Below are positions 11,260 through 26,300 of a stretch of 64,000 bases of DNA, one piece after another; within the stretch, counting starts at the first letter, position 1; every line of letters starts with the position of its first letter. Position numbers and translations under genes: made by a program. The DNA comes from Vespa crabro (lineage: Eukaryota > Arthropoda > Insecta > Hymenoptera > Vespidae): assembly GCF_910589235.1 (NCBI RefSeq), contig NW_025813616.1, positions 1 to 64,000 on the forward strand. The letters run 5' to 3'. The notes below the pieces were generated by a model that ran no database searches, was not told where the DNA came from, and was given only the letters and a program-made list of their open reading frames with translations.

Positions 11260-14200
11260 TCTTTAATAATACTTGTGCCACAGTTAGAAAAATGTTACCA
11301 ATCGATTCAGAACATTGCATTTCATAAGATCAAACATCTATTTTATATTGGAATCAAAGTTTTGAACATTCTTTCATATCGTATATACGATTTTTCGCTC
11401 ATATACGCGTATCGTCGAAAAACGAAAACTTGAAATCTCGTTCAATTTCAATGATTTTATATTCTATCGATGCAGAATAAAGAATATAACAAGAATATAA
11501 CGTTTTTACTATGTTTAAATACGCGTTTTCATATGATAATTGTCGAAAAACGTAATCGACATACGCGAATTTCGGTATATGCGAAGATAAAATCGTGAAA
11601 TCTTTAATAATACTTGTGCCACAGTTAGAAAAATGTTACCAATCGATTCAGAACATTGCATTTCATAAGATCAAACATCTATTTTATATTGGAATCAAAG
11701 TTTTTAACATTCTTTCATATCGTATATTCGATTTTTCGCTCATATACGCGTATCGTCGAAAAACGAAAACTTGAAATCTCGTTCAATTTCAATGATTTTA
11801 TATTCTATCGATGCAGAATAAAGAATATAACAAGAATATAACGTTTTTACTATGTTTAAATACGCGTTTTCATATGATAATTGTCGAAAAACGTAATCGA
11901 CATACGCGAATTTCGGTATATGCGAAGATAAAATCGTGAAATCTTTAATAATACTTGTGCCACAGTTAGAAAAATGTTACCAATCGATTCAGAACATTGC
12001 ATTTCATAAGATCAAACATCTATTTTATATTGGAATCAAAGTTTTTAACATTCTTTCATATCGTATATACGATTTTTCGCTCATATACGCGTATCGTCGA
12101 AAAACGAAAACTTGAAATCTCGTTCAATTTCAATGATTTTATATTCTATCGATGCAGAATAAAGAATATAACAAGAATATAACGTTTTTACTATGTTTAA
12201 ATACGCGTTTTCATATGATAATTGTCGAAAAACGTAATCGACATACGCGAATTTCGGTATATGCGAAGATAAAATCGTGAAATCTTTAATAATACTTGTG
12301 CCACAGTTAGAAAAATGTTACCAATCGATTCAGAACATTGCATTTCATAAGATCAAACATCTATTTTATATTGGAATCAAAGTTTTTAACATTCTTTCAT
12401 ATCGTATATACGATTTTTCGCTCATATACGCGTATCGTCGAAAAACGAAAACTTGAAATCTCGTTCAATTTCAATGATTTTATATTCTATCGATGCAGAA
12501 TAAAGAATATAACAAGAATATAACGTTTTTACTATGTTTAAATACGCGTTTTCATATGATAATTGTCGAAAAACGTAATCGACATACGCGAATTTCGGTA
12601 TATGCGAAGATAAAATCGTGAAATCTTTAATAATACTTGTGCCACAGTTAGAAAAATGTTACCAATCGATTCAGAACATTGCATTTCATAAGATCAAACA
12701 TCTATTTTATATTGGAATCAAAGTTTTGAACATTCTTTCATATCGTATATACGATTTTTCGCTCATATACGCGTATCGTCGAAAAACGAAAACTTGAAAT
12801 CTCGTTCAATTTCATTGATTTTATATTCTATCGATGCAGAATAAAGAATATAACAAGAATATAACGTTTTTACTATGTTTAAATACGCGTTTTCATATGA
12901 TAATTGTCGAAAAACGTAATCGACATACGCGAATTTCGGTATATGCGAAGATAAAATCGTGAAATCTTTAATAATACTTGTGCCACAGTTAGAAAAATGT
13001 TACCAATCGATTCAGAACATTGCATTTCATAAGATCAAACATCTATTTTATATTGGAATCAAAGTTTTTAACATTCTTTCATATCGTATATTCGATTTTT
13101 CGCTCATATACGCGTATCGTCGAAAAACGAAAACTTGAAATCTCGTTCAATTTCAATGATTTTATATTCTATCGATGCAGAATAAAGAATATAACAAGAA
13201 TATAACGTTTTTACTATGTTTAAATACGCGTTTTCATATGATAATTGTCGAAAAACGTAATCGACATACGCGAATTTCGGTATATGCGAAGATAAAATCG
13301 TGAAATCTTTAATAATACTTGTGCCACAGTTAGAAAAATGTTACCAATCGATTCAGAACATTGCATTTCATAAGATCAAACATCTATTTTATATTGGAAT
13401 CAAAGTTTTTAACATTCTTTCATATCGTATATACGATTTTTCGCTCATATACGCGTATCGTCGAAAAACGAAAACTTGAAATCTCGTTCAATTTCAATGA
13501 TTTTATATTCTATCGATGCAGAATAAAGAATATAACAAGAATATAACGTTTTTACTATGTTTAAATACGCGTTTTCATATGATAATTGTCGAAAAACGTA
13601 ATCGACATACGCGAATTTCGGTATATGCGAAGATAAAATCGTGAAATCTTTAATAATACTTGTGCCACAGTTAGAAAAATGTTACCAATCGATTCAGAAC
13701 ATTGCATTTCATAAGATCAAACATCTATTTTATATTGGAATCAAAGTTTTTAACATTCTTTCATATCGTATATACGATTTTTCGCTCATATACGCGTATC
13801 GTCGAAAAACGAAAACTTGAAATCTCGTTCAATTTCAATGATTTTATATTCTATCGATGCAGAATAAAGAATATAACAAGAATATAACGTTTTTACTATG
13901 TTTAAATACGCGTTTTCATATGATAATTGTCGAAAAACGTAATCGACATACGCGAATTTCGGTATATGCGAAGATAAAATCGTGAAATCTTTAATAATAC
14001 TTGTGCCACAGTTAGAAAAATGTTACCAATCGATTCAGAACATTGCATTTCATAAGATCAAACATCTATTTTATATTGGAATCAAAGTTTTGAACATTCT
14101 TTCATATCGTATATACGATTTTTCGCTCATATACGCGTATCGTCGAAAAACGAAAACTTGAAATCTCGTTCAATTTCATTGATTTTATATTCTATCGATG

Positions 14201-14328
14201 CAGAATAAAGAATATAACAAGAATATAACGTTTTTACTATGTTTAAATACGCGTTTTCATATGATAATTGTCGAAAAACGTAATCGACATACGCGAATTT
14301 CGGTATATGCGAAGATAAAATCGTGAAA
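11260..14328 (+). repeat. 4-monomer higher-order repeat (1364 bp), two copies plus one monomer
   Basis: Monomers starting at 11260, 12624 and 13988 carry GTTTTGAAC, each exactly 1364 bp (4 x 341) apart. The first two are followed by a monomer with TATTCGAT in the palindrome (11601 and 12965) and then two consensus monomers. The monomers at 12624 and 13988 also share TTTCATTGATT. The third copy stops after its first monomer, because the next one lacks TATTCGAT. This is a simple, recent block amplification. Confidence 0.85.
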
Positions 14329-17300
14329 TCTTTAATAATACTTGTGCCACAGTTAGAAAAATGTTACCAATCGATTCAGAACATTGCATTTCATAAGATC
14401 AAACATCTATTTTATATTGGAATCAAAGTTTTTAACATTCTTTCATATCGTATATACGATTTTTCGCTCATATACGCGTATCGTCGAAAAACGAAAACTT
14501 GAAATCTCGTTCAATTTCAATGATTTTATATTCTATCGATGCAGAATAAAGAATATAACAAGAATATAACGTTTTTACTATGTTTAAATACGCGTTTTCA
14601 TATGATAATTGTCGAAAAACGTAATCGACATACGCGAATTTCGGTATATGCGAAGATAAAATCGTGAAATCTTTAATAATACTTGTGCCACAGTTAGAAA
14701 AATGTTACCAATCGATTCAGAACATTGCATTTCATAAGATCAAACATCTATTTTATATTGGAATCAAAGTTTTTAACATTCTTTCATATCGTATATACGA
14801 TTTTTCGCTCATATACGCGTATCGTCGAAAAACGAAAACTTGAAATCTCGTTCAATTTCAATGATTTTATATTCTATCGATGCAGAATAAAGAATATAAC
14901 AAGAATATAACGTTTTTACTATGTTTAAATACGCGTTTTCATATGATAATTGTCGAAAAACGTAATCGACATACGCGAATTTCGGTATATGCGAAGATAA
15001 AATCGTGAAATCTTTAATAATACTTGTGCCACAGTTAGAAAAATGTTACCAATCGATTCAGAACATTGCATTTCATAAGATCAAACATCTATTTTATATT
15101 GGAATCAAAGTTTTTAACATTCTTTCATATCGTATATACGATTTTTCGCTCATATACGCGTATCGTCGAAAAACGAAAACTTGAAATCTCGTTCAATTTC
15201 AATGATTTTATATTCTATCGATGCAGAATAAAGAATATAACAAGAATATAACGTTTTTACTATGTTTAAATACGCGTTTTCATATGATAATTGTCGAAAA
15301 ACGTAATCGACATACGCGAATTTCGGTATATGCGAAGATAAAATCGTGAAATCTTTAATAATACTTGTGCCACAGTTAGAAAAATGTTACCATTCGATTC
15401 AGAACATTGCATTTCATAAGATCAAACATCTATTTTATATTGGAATCAAAGTTTTTAACATTCTTTCATATCGTATATACGATTTTTCGCTCATATACGC
15501 GTATCGTCGAAAAACGAAAACTTGAAATCTCGTTCAATTTCAATGATTTTATATTCTATCGATGCAGAATAAAGAATATAACAAGAATATAACGTTTTTA
15601 CTATGTTTAAATACGCGTTTTCATATGATAATTGTCGAAAAACGTAATCGACATACGCGAATTTCGGTATATGCGAAGATAAAATCGTGAAATCTTTAAT
15701 AATACTTGTGCCACAGTTAGAAAAATGTTACCAATCGATTCAGAACATTGCATTTCATAAGATCAAACATCTATTTTATATTGGAATCAAAGTTTTTAAC
15801 ATTCTTTCATATCGTATATACGATTTTTCGCTCATATACGCGTATCGTCGAAAAACGAAAACTTGAAATCTCGTTCAATTTCAATGATTTTATATTCTAT
15901 CGATGCAGAATAAAGAATATAACAAGAATATAACGTTTTTACTATGTTTAAATACGCGTTTTCATATGATAATTGTCGAAAAACGTAATCGACATACGCG
16001 AATTTCGGTATATGCGAAGATAAAATCGTGAAATCTTTAATAATACTTGTGCCACAGTTAGAAAAATGTTACCAATCGATTCAGAACATTGCATTTCATA
16101 AGATCAAACATCTATTTTATATTGGAATCAAAGTTTTTAACATTCTTTCATATCGTATATTCGATTTTTCGCTCATATACGCGTATCGTCGAAAAACGAA
16201 AACTTGAAATCTCGTTCAATTTCAATGATTTTATATTCTATCGATGCAGAATAAAGAATATAACAAGAATATAACGTTTTTACTATGTTTAAATACGCGT
16301 TTTCATATGATAATTGTCGAAAAACGTAATCGACATACGCGAATTTCGGTATATGCGAAGATAAAATCGTGAAATCTTTAATAATACTTGTGCCACAGTT
16401 AGAAAAATGTTACCAATCGATTCAGAACATTGCATTTCATAAGATCAAACATCTATTTTATATTGGAATCAAAGTTTTTAACATTCTTTCATATCGTATA
16501 TACGATTTTTCGCTCATATACGCGTATCGTCGAAAAACGAAAACTTGAAATCTCGTTCAATTTCAATGATTTTATATTCTATCGATGCAGAATAAAGAAT
16601 ATAACAAGAATATAACGTTTTTACTATGTTTAAATACGCGTTTTCATATGATAATTGTCGAAAAACGTAATCGACATACGCGAATTTCGGTATATGCGAA
16701 GATAAAATCGTGAAATCTTTAATAATACTTGTGCCACAGTTAGAAAAATGTTACCAATCGATTCAGAACATTGCATTTCATAAGATCAAACATCTATTTT
16801 ATATTGGAATCAAAGTTTTTAACATTCTTTCATATCGTATATACGATTTTTCGCTCATATACGCGTATCGTCGAAAAACGAAAACTTGAAATCTCGTTCA
16901 ATTTCAATGATTTTATATTCTATCGATGCAGAATAAAGAATATAACAAGAATATAACGTTTTTACTATGTTTAAATACGCGTTTTCATATGATAATTGTC
17001 GAAAAACGTAATCGACATACGCGAATTTCGGTATATGCGAAGATAAAATCGTGAAATCTTTAATAATACTTGTGCCACAGTTAGAAAAATGTTACCAATC
17101 GATTCAGAACATTGCATTTCATAAGATCAAACATCTATTTTATATTGGAATCAAAGTTTTTAACATTCTTTCATATCGTATATACGATTTTTCGCTCATA
17201 TACGCGTATCGTCGAAAAACGAAAACTTGAAATCTCGTTCAATTTCAATGATTTTATATTCTATCGATGCAGAATAAAGAATATAACAAGAATATAACGT

Positions 17301-20300
17301 TTTTACTATGTTTAAATACGCGTTTTCATATGATAATTGTCGAAAAACGTAATCGACATACGCGAATTTCGGTATATGCGAAGATAAAATCGTGAAATCT
17401 TTAATAATACTTGTGCCACAGTTAGAAAAATGTTACCAATCGATTCAGAACATTGCATTTCATAAGATCAAACATCTATTTTATATTGGAATCAAAGTTT
17501 TTAACATTCTTTCATATCGTATATACGATTTTTCGCTCATATACGCGTATCGTCGAAAAACGAAAACTTGAAATCTCGTTCAATTTCAATGATTTTATAT
17601 TCTATCGATGCAGAATAAAGAATATAACAAGAATATAACGTTTTTACTATGTTTAAATACGCGTTTTCATATGATAATTGTCGAAAAACGTAATCGACAT
17701 ACGCGAATTTCGGTATATGCGAAGATAAAATCGTGAAATCTTTAATAATACTTGTGCCACAGTTAGAAAAATGTTACCATTCGATTCAGAACATTGCATT
17801 TCATAAGATCAAACATCTATTTTATATTGGAATCAAAGTTTTTAACATTCTTTCATATCGTATATACGATTTTTCGCTCATATACGCGTATCGTCGAAAA
17901 ACGAAAACTTGAAATCTCGTTCAATTTCAATGATTTTATATTCTATCGATGCAGAATAAAGAATATAACAAGAATATAACGTTTTTACTATGTTTAAATA
18001 CGCGTTTTCATATGATAATTGTCGAAAAACGTAATCGACATACGCGAATTTCGGTATATGCGAAGATAAAATCGTGAAATCTTTAATAATACTTGTGCCA
18101 CAGTTAGAAAAATGTTACCAATCGATTCAGAACATTGCATTTCATAAGATCAAACATCTATTTTATATTGGAATCAAAGTTTTTAACATTCTTTCATATC
18201 GTATATACGATTTTTCGCTCATATACGCGTATCGTCGAAAAACGAAAACTTGAAATCTCGTTCAATTTCAATGATTTTATATTCTATCGATGCAGAATAA
18301 AGAATATAACAAGAATATAACGTTTTTACTATGTTTAAATACGCGTTTTCATATGATAATTGTCGAAAAACGTAATCGACATACGCGAATTTCGGTATAT
18401 GCGAAGATAAAATCGTGAAATCTTTAATAATACTTGTGCCACAGTTAGAAAAATGTTACCAATCGATTCAGAACATTGCATTTCATAAGATCAAACATCT
18501 ATTTTATATTGGAATCAAAGTTTTTAACATTCTTTCATATCGTATATACGATTTTTCGCTCATATACGCGTATCGTCGAAAAACGAAAACTTGAAATCTC
18601 GTTCAATTTCAATGATTTTATATTCTATCGATGCAGAATAAAGAATATAACAAGAATATAACGTTTTTACTATGTTTAAATACGCGTTTTCATATGATAA
18701 TTGTCGAAAAACGTAATCGACATACGCGAATTTCGGTATATGCGAAGATAAAATCGTGAAATCTTTAATAATACTTGTGCCACAGTTAGAAAAATGTTAC
18801 CAATCGATTCAGAACATTGCATTTCATAAGATCAAACATCTATTTTATATTGGAATCAAAGTTTTTAACATTCTTTCATATCGTATATACGATTTTTCGC
18901 TCATATACGCGTATCGTCGAAAAACGAAAACTTGAAATCTCGTTCAATTTCAATGATTTTATATTCTATCGATGCAGAATAAAGAATATAACAAGAATAT
19001 AACGTTTTTACTATGTTTAAATACGCGTTTTCATATGATAATTGTCGAAAAACGTAATCGACATACGCGAATTTCGGTATATGCGAAGATAAAATCGTGA
19101 AATCTTTAATAATACTTGTGCCACAGTTAGAGAAATGTTACCAATCGATTCAGAACATTGCATTTCATAAGATCAAACATCTATTTTATATTGGAATCAA
19201 AGTTTTTAACATTCTTTCATATCGTATATACGATTTTTCGCTCATATACGCGTATCGTCGAAAAACGAAAACTTGAAATCTCGTTCAATTTCAATGATTT
19301 TATATTCTATCGATGCAGAATAAAGAATATAACAAGAATATAACGTTTTTACTATGTTTAAATACGCGTTTTCATATGATAATTGTCGAAAAACGTAATC
19401 GACATACGCGAATTTCGGTATATGCGAAGATAAAATCGTGAAATCTTTAATAATACTTGTGCCACAGTTAGAAAAATGTTACCAATCGATTCAGAACATT
19501 GCATTTCATAAGATCAAACATCTATTTTATATTGGAATCAAAGTTTTTAACATTCTTTCATATCGTATATACGATTTTTCGCTCATATACGCGTATCGTC
19601 GAAAAACGAAAACTTGAAATCTCGTTCAATTTCAATGATTTTATATTCTATCGATGCAGAATAAAGAATATAACAAGAATATAACGTTTTTACTATGTTT
19701 AAATACGCGTTTTCATATGATAATTGTCGAAAAACGTAATCGACATACGCGAATTTCGGTATATGCGAAGATAAAATCGTGAAATCTTTAATAATACTTG
19801 TGCCACAGTTAGAAAAATGTTACCAATCGATTCAGAACATTGCATTTCATAAGATCAAACATCTATTTTATATTGGAATCAAAGTTTTTAACATTCTTTC
19901 ATATCGTATATACGATTTTTCGCTCATATACGCGTATCGTCGAAAAACGAAAACTTGAAATCTCGTTCAATTTCAATGATTTTATATTCTATCGATGCAG
20001 AATAAAGAATATAACAAGAATATAACGTTTTTACTATGTTTAAATACGCGTTTTCATATGATAATTGTCGAAAAACGTAATCGACATACGCGAATTTCGG
20101 TATATGCGAAGATAAAATCGTGAAATCTTTAATAATACTTGTGCCACAGTTAGAAAAATGTTACCAATCGATTCAGAACATTGCATTTCATAAGATCAAA
20201 CATCTATTTTATATTGGAATCAAAGTTTTTAACATTCTTTCATATCGTATATACGATTTTTCGCTCATATACGCGTATCGTCGAAATACGAAAACTTGAA

Positions 20301-23300
20301 ATCTCGTTCAATTTCAATGATTTTATATTCTATCGATGCAGAATAAAGAATATAACAAGAATATAACGTTTTTACTATGTTTAAATACGCGTTTTCATAT
20401 GATAATTGTCGAAAAACGTAATCGACATACGCGAATTTCGGTATATGCGAAGATAAAATCGTGAAATCTTTAATAATACTTGTGCCACAGTTAGAAAAAT
20501 GTTACCAATCGATTCAGAACATTGCATTTCATAAGATCAAACATCTATTTTATATTGGAATCAAAGTTTTTAACATTCTTTCATATCGTATATACGATTT
20601 TTCGCTCATATACGCGTATCGTCGAAAAACGAAAACTTGAAATCTCGTTCAATTTCAATGATTTTATATTCTATCGATGCAGAATAAAGAATATAACAAG
20701 AATATAACGTTTTTACTATGTTTAAATACGCGTTTTCATATGATAATTGTCGAAAAACGTAATCGACATACGCGAATTTCGGTATATGCGAAGATAAAAT
20801 CGTGAAATCTTTAATAATACTTGTGCCACAGTTAGAAAAATGTTACCAATCGATTCAGAACATTGCATTTCATAAGATCAAACATCTATTTTATATTGGA
20901 ATCAAAGTTTTTAACATTCTTTCATATCGTATATACGATTTTTCGCTCATATACGCGTATCGTCGAAAAACGAAAACTTGAAATCTCGTTCAATTTCAAT
21001 GATTTTATATTCTATCGATGCAGAATAAAGAATATAACAAGAATATAACGTTTTTACTATGTTTAAATACGCGTTTTCATATGATAATTGTCGAAAAACG
21101 TAATCGACATACGCGAATTTCGGTATATGCGAAGATAAAATCGTGAAATCTTTAATAATACTTGTGCCACAGTTAGAAAAATGTTACCAATCGATTCAGA
21201 ACATTGCATTTCATAAGATCAAACATCTATTTTATATTGGAATCAAAGTTTTTAACATTCTTTCATATCGTATATACGATTTTTCGCTCATATACGCGTA
21301 TCGTCGAAAAACGAAAACTTGAAATCTCGTTCAATTTCAATGATTTTATATTCTATCGATGCAGAATAAAGAATATAACAAGAATATAACGTTTTTACTA
21401 TGTTTAAATACGCGTTTTCATATGATAATTGTCGAAAAACGTAATCGACATACGCGAATTTCGGTATATGCGAAGATAAAATCGTGAAATCTTTAATAAT
21501 ACTTGTGCCACAGTTAGAAAAATGTTACCATTCGATTCAGAACATTGCATTTCATAAGATCAAACATCTATTTTATATTGGAATCAAAGTTTTTAACATT
21601 CTTTCATATCGTATATACGATTTTTCGCTCATATACGCGTATCGTCGAAAAACGAAAACTTGAAATCTCGTTCAATTTCAATGATTTTATATTCTATCGA
21701 TGCAGAATAAAGAATATAACAAGAATATAACGTTTTTACTATGTTTAAATACGCGTTTTCATATGATAATTGTCGAAAAACGTAATCGACATACGCGAAT
21801 TTCGGTATATGCGAAGATAAAATCGTGAAATCTTTAATAATACTTGTGCCACAGTTAGAAAAATGTTACCAATCGATTCAGAACATTGCATTTCATAAGA
21901 TCAAACATCTATTTTATATTGGAATCAAAGTTTTTAACATTCTTTCATATCGTATATACGATTTTTCGCTCATATACGCGTATCGTCGAAAAACGAAAAC
22001 TTGAAATCTCGTTCAATTTCAATGATTTTATATTCTATCGATGCAGAATAAAGAATATAACAAGAATATAACGTTTTTACTATGTTTAAATACGCGTTTT
22101 CATATGATAATTGTCGAAAAACGTAATCGACATACGCGAATTTCGGTATATGCGAAGATAAAATCGTGAAATCTTTAATAATACTTGTGCCACAGTTAGA
22201 AAAATGTTACCAATCGATTCAGAACATTGCATTTCATAAGATCAAACATCTATTTTATATTGGAATCAAAGTTTTTAACATTCTTTCATATCGTATATTC
22301 GATTTTTCGCTCATATACGCGTATCGTCGAAAAACGAAAACTTGAAATCTCGTTCAATTTCAATGATTTTATATTCTATCGATGCAGAATAAAGAATATA
22401 ACAAGAATATAACGTTTTTACTATGTTTAAATACGCGTTTTCATATGATAATTGTCGAAAAACGTAATCGACATACGCGAATTTCGGTATATGCGAAGAT
22501 AAAATCGTGAAATCTTTAATAATACTTGTGCCACAGTTAGAAAAATGTTACCAATCGATTCAGAACATTGCATTTCATAAGATCAAACATCTATTTTATA
22601 TTGGAATCAAAGTTTTGAACATTCTTTCATATCGTATATACGATTTTTCGCTCATATACGCGTATCGTCGAAAAACGAAAACTTGAAATCTCGTTCAATT
22701 TCAATGATTTTATATTCTATCGATGCAGAATAAAGAATATAACAAGAATATAACGTTTTTACTATGTTTAAATACGCGTTTTCATATGATAATTGTCGAA
22801 AAACGTAATCGACATACGCGAATTTCGGTATATGCGAAGATAAAATCGTGAAATCTTTAATAATACTTGTGCCACAGTTAGAAAAATGTTACCAATCGAT
22901 TCAGAACATTGCATTTCATAAGATCAAACATCTATTTTATATTGGAATCAAAGTTTTTAACATTCTTTCATATCGTATATACGATTTTTCGCTCATATAC
23001 GCGTATCGTCGAAAAACGAAAACTTGAAATCTCGTTCAATTTCAATGATTTTATATTCTATCGATGCAGAATAAAGAATATAACAAGAATATAACGTTTT
23101 TACTATGTTTAAATACGCGTTTTCATATGATAATTGTCGAAAAACGTAATCGACATACGCGAATTTCGGTATATGCGAAGATAAAATCGTGAAATCTTTA
23201 ATAATACTTGTGCCACAGTTAGAAAAATGTTACCAATCGATTCAGAACATTGCATTTCATAAGATCAAACATCTATTTTATATTGGAATCAAAGTTTTTA

Positions 23301-26300
23301 ACATTCTTTCATATCGTATATACGATTTTTCGCTCATATACGCGTATCGTCGAAAAACGAAAACTTGAAATCTCGTTCAATTTCATTGATTTTATATTCT
23401 ATCGATGCAGAATAAAGAATATAACAAGAATATAACGTTTTTACTATGTTTAAATACGCGTTTTCATATGATAATTGTCGAAAAACGTAATCGACATACG
23501 CGAATTTCGGTATATGCGAAGATAAAATCGTGAAATCTTTAATAATACTTGTGCCACAGTTAGAAAAATGTTACCAATCGATTCAGAACATTGCATTTCA
23601 TAAGATCAAACATCTATTTTATATTGGAATCAAAGTTTTTAACATTCTTACATATCGTATATACGATTTTTCGCTCATATACGCGTATCGTCGAAAAACG
23701 AAAACTTGAAATCTCGTTCAATTTCAATGATTTTATATTCTATCGATGCAGAATAAAGAATATAACAAGAATATAACGTTTTTACTATGTTTAAATACGC
23801 GTTTTCATATGATAATTGTCGAAAAACGTAATCGACATACGCGAATTTCGGTATATGCGAAGATAAAATCGTGAAATCTTTAATAATACTTGTGCCACAG
23901 TTAGAAAAATGTTACCAATCGATTCAGAACATTGCATTTCATAAGATCAAACATCTATTTTATATTGGAATCAAAGTTTTTAACATTCTTTCATATCGTA
24001 TATACGATTTTTCGCTCATATACGCGTATCGTCGAAAAACGAAAACTTGAAATCTCGTTCAATTTCAATGATTTTATATTCTATCGATGCAGAATAAAGA
24101 ATGTAACAAGAATATAACGTTTTTACTATGTTTAAATACGCGTTTTCATATGATAATAGTCGAAAAACGAAATCGACATACGCGAATTTCGGTATATGCG
24201 AAGATAAAATCGTGAAATCTTTTATAATACTTGTGCCACAGTTAGAAAAATGTTACCAATCGATTCAGAACATTGCATTTCATAAGATCAAACATCTATT
24301 TTATATTGGAATCAAAGTTTTTAACATTCTTTCATATCGTATATACGATTTTTCGCTCATATACGCGTATCGTCGAAAAACGAAAACTTGAAATCTCGTT
24401 CAATTTCAATGATTTTATATTCTATCGATGCAGAATAAAGAATATAACAAGAATATAACGTTTTTACTATGTTTAAATACGCGTTTTCATATGATAATTG
24501 TCGAAAAACGTAATCGACATACGCGAATTTCGGTATATGCGAAGATAAAATCGTGAAATCTTTAATAATACTTGTGCCACAGTTAGAAAAATGTTACCAA
24601 TCGATTCAGAACATTGCATTTCATAAGATCAAACATCTATTTTATATTGGAATCAAAGTTTTTAACATTCTTTCATATCGTATATACGATTTTTCGCTCA
24701 TATACGCGTATCGTCGAAAAACGAAAACTTGAAATCTCGTTCAATTTCAATGATTTTATATTCTATCGATGCAGAATAAAGAATATAACAAGAATATAAC
24801 GTTTTTACTATGTTTAAATACGCGATTTCATATGATAATTGTCGAAAAACGTAATCGACATACGCGAATTTCGGTATATGCGAAGATAAAATCGTGAAAT
24901 CATTAATAATACTTGTGCCACAGTTAGAAAAATGTTACCAATCGATTCAGAACATTGCATTTCATAAGATCAAACATCTATTTTATATTGGAATCAAAGT
25001 TTTTAACATTCTTTCATATCGTATATACGATTTTTCGCTCATATACGCGTATCGTCGAAAAACGAAAACTTGAAATCTCGTTCAATTTCAATGATTTTAT
25101 ATTCTATCGATGCAGAATAAAGAATATAACAAGAATATAACGTTTTTACTATGTTTAAATACGCGTTTTCATATGATAATTGTCGAAAAACGTAATCGAC
25201 ATACGCGAATTTCGGTATATGCGAAGATAAAATCGTGAAATCTTTAATAATACTTGTGCCACAGTTAGAAAAATGTTACCAATCGATTCAGAACATTGCA
25301 TTTCATAAGATCAAACATCTATTTTATATTGGAATCAAAGTTTTTAACATTCTTTCATATCGTATATACGATTTTTCGCTCATATACGCGTATCGTCGAA
25401 AAACGAAAACTTGAAATCTCGTTCAATTTCAATGATTTTATATTCTATCGATGCAGAATAAAGAATATAACAAGAATATAACGTTTTTACTATGTTTAAA
25501 TACGCGTTTTCATATGATAATTGTCGAAAAACGTAATCGACATACGCGAATTTCGGTATATGCGAAGATAAAATCGTGAAATCTTTAATAATACTTGTGC
25601 CACAGTTAGAAAAATGTTACCAATCGATTCAGAACATTGCATTTCATAAGATCAAACATCTATTTTATATTGGAATCAAAGTTTTTAACATTCTTTCATA
25701 TCGTATATACGATTTTTCGCTCATATACGCGTATCGTCGAAAAACGAAAACTTGAAATCTCGTTCAATTTCAATGATTTTATATTCTATCGATGCAGAAT
25801 AAAGAATATAACAAGAATATAACGTTTTTACTATGTTTAAATACGCGTTTTCATATGATAATTGTCGAAAAACGTAATCGACATACGCGAATTTCGGTAT
25901 ATGCGAAGATAAAATCGTGAAATCTTTAATAATACTTGTGCCACAGTTAGAAAAATGTTACCAATCGATTCAGAACATTGCATTTCATAAGATCAAACAT
26001 CTATTTTATATTGGAATCAAAGTTTTTAACATTCTTTCATATCGTATATACGATTTTTCGCTCATATACGCGTATCGTCGAAAAACGAAAACTTGAAATC
26101 TCGTTCAATTTCAATGATTTTATATTCTATCGATGCAGAATAAAGAATATAACAAGAATATAACGTTTTTACTATGTTTAAATACGCGTTTTCATATGAT
26201 AATTGTCGAAAAACGTAATCGACATACGCGAATTTCGGTATATGCGAAGATAAAATCGTGAAATCTTTAATAATACTTGTGCCACAGTTAGAAAAATGTT

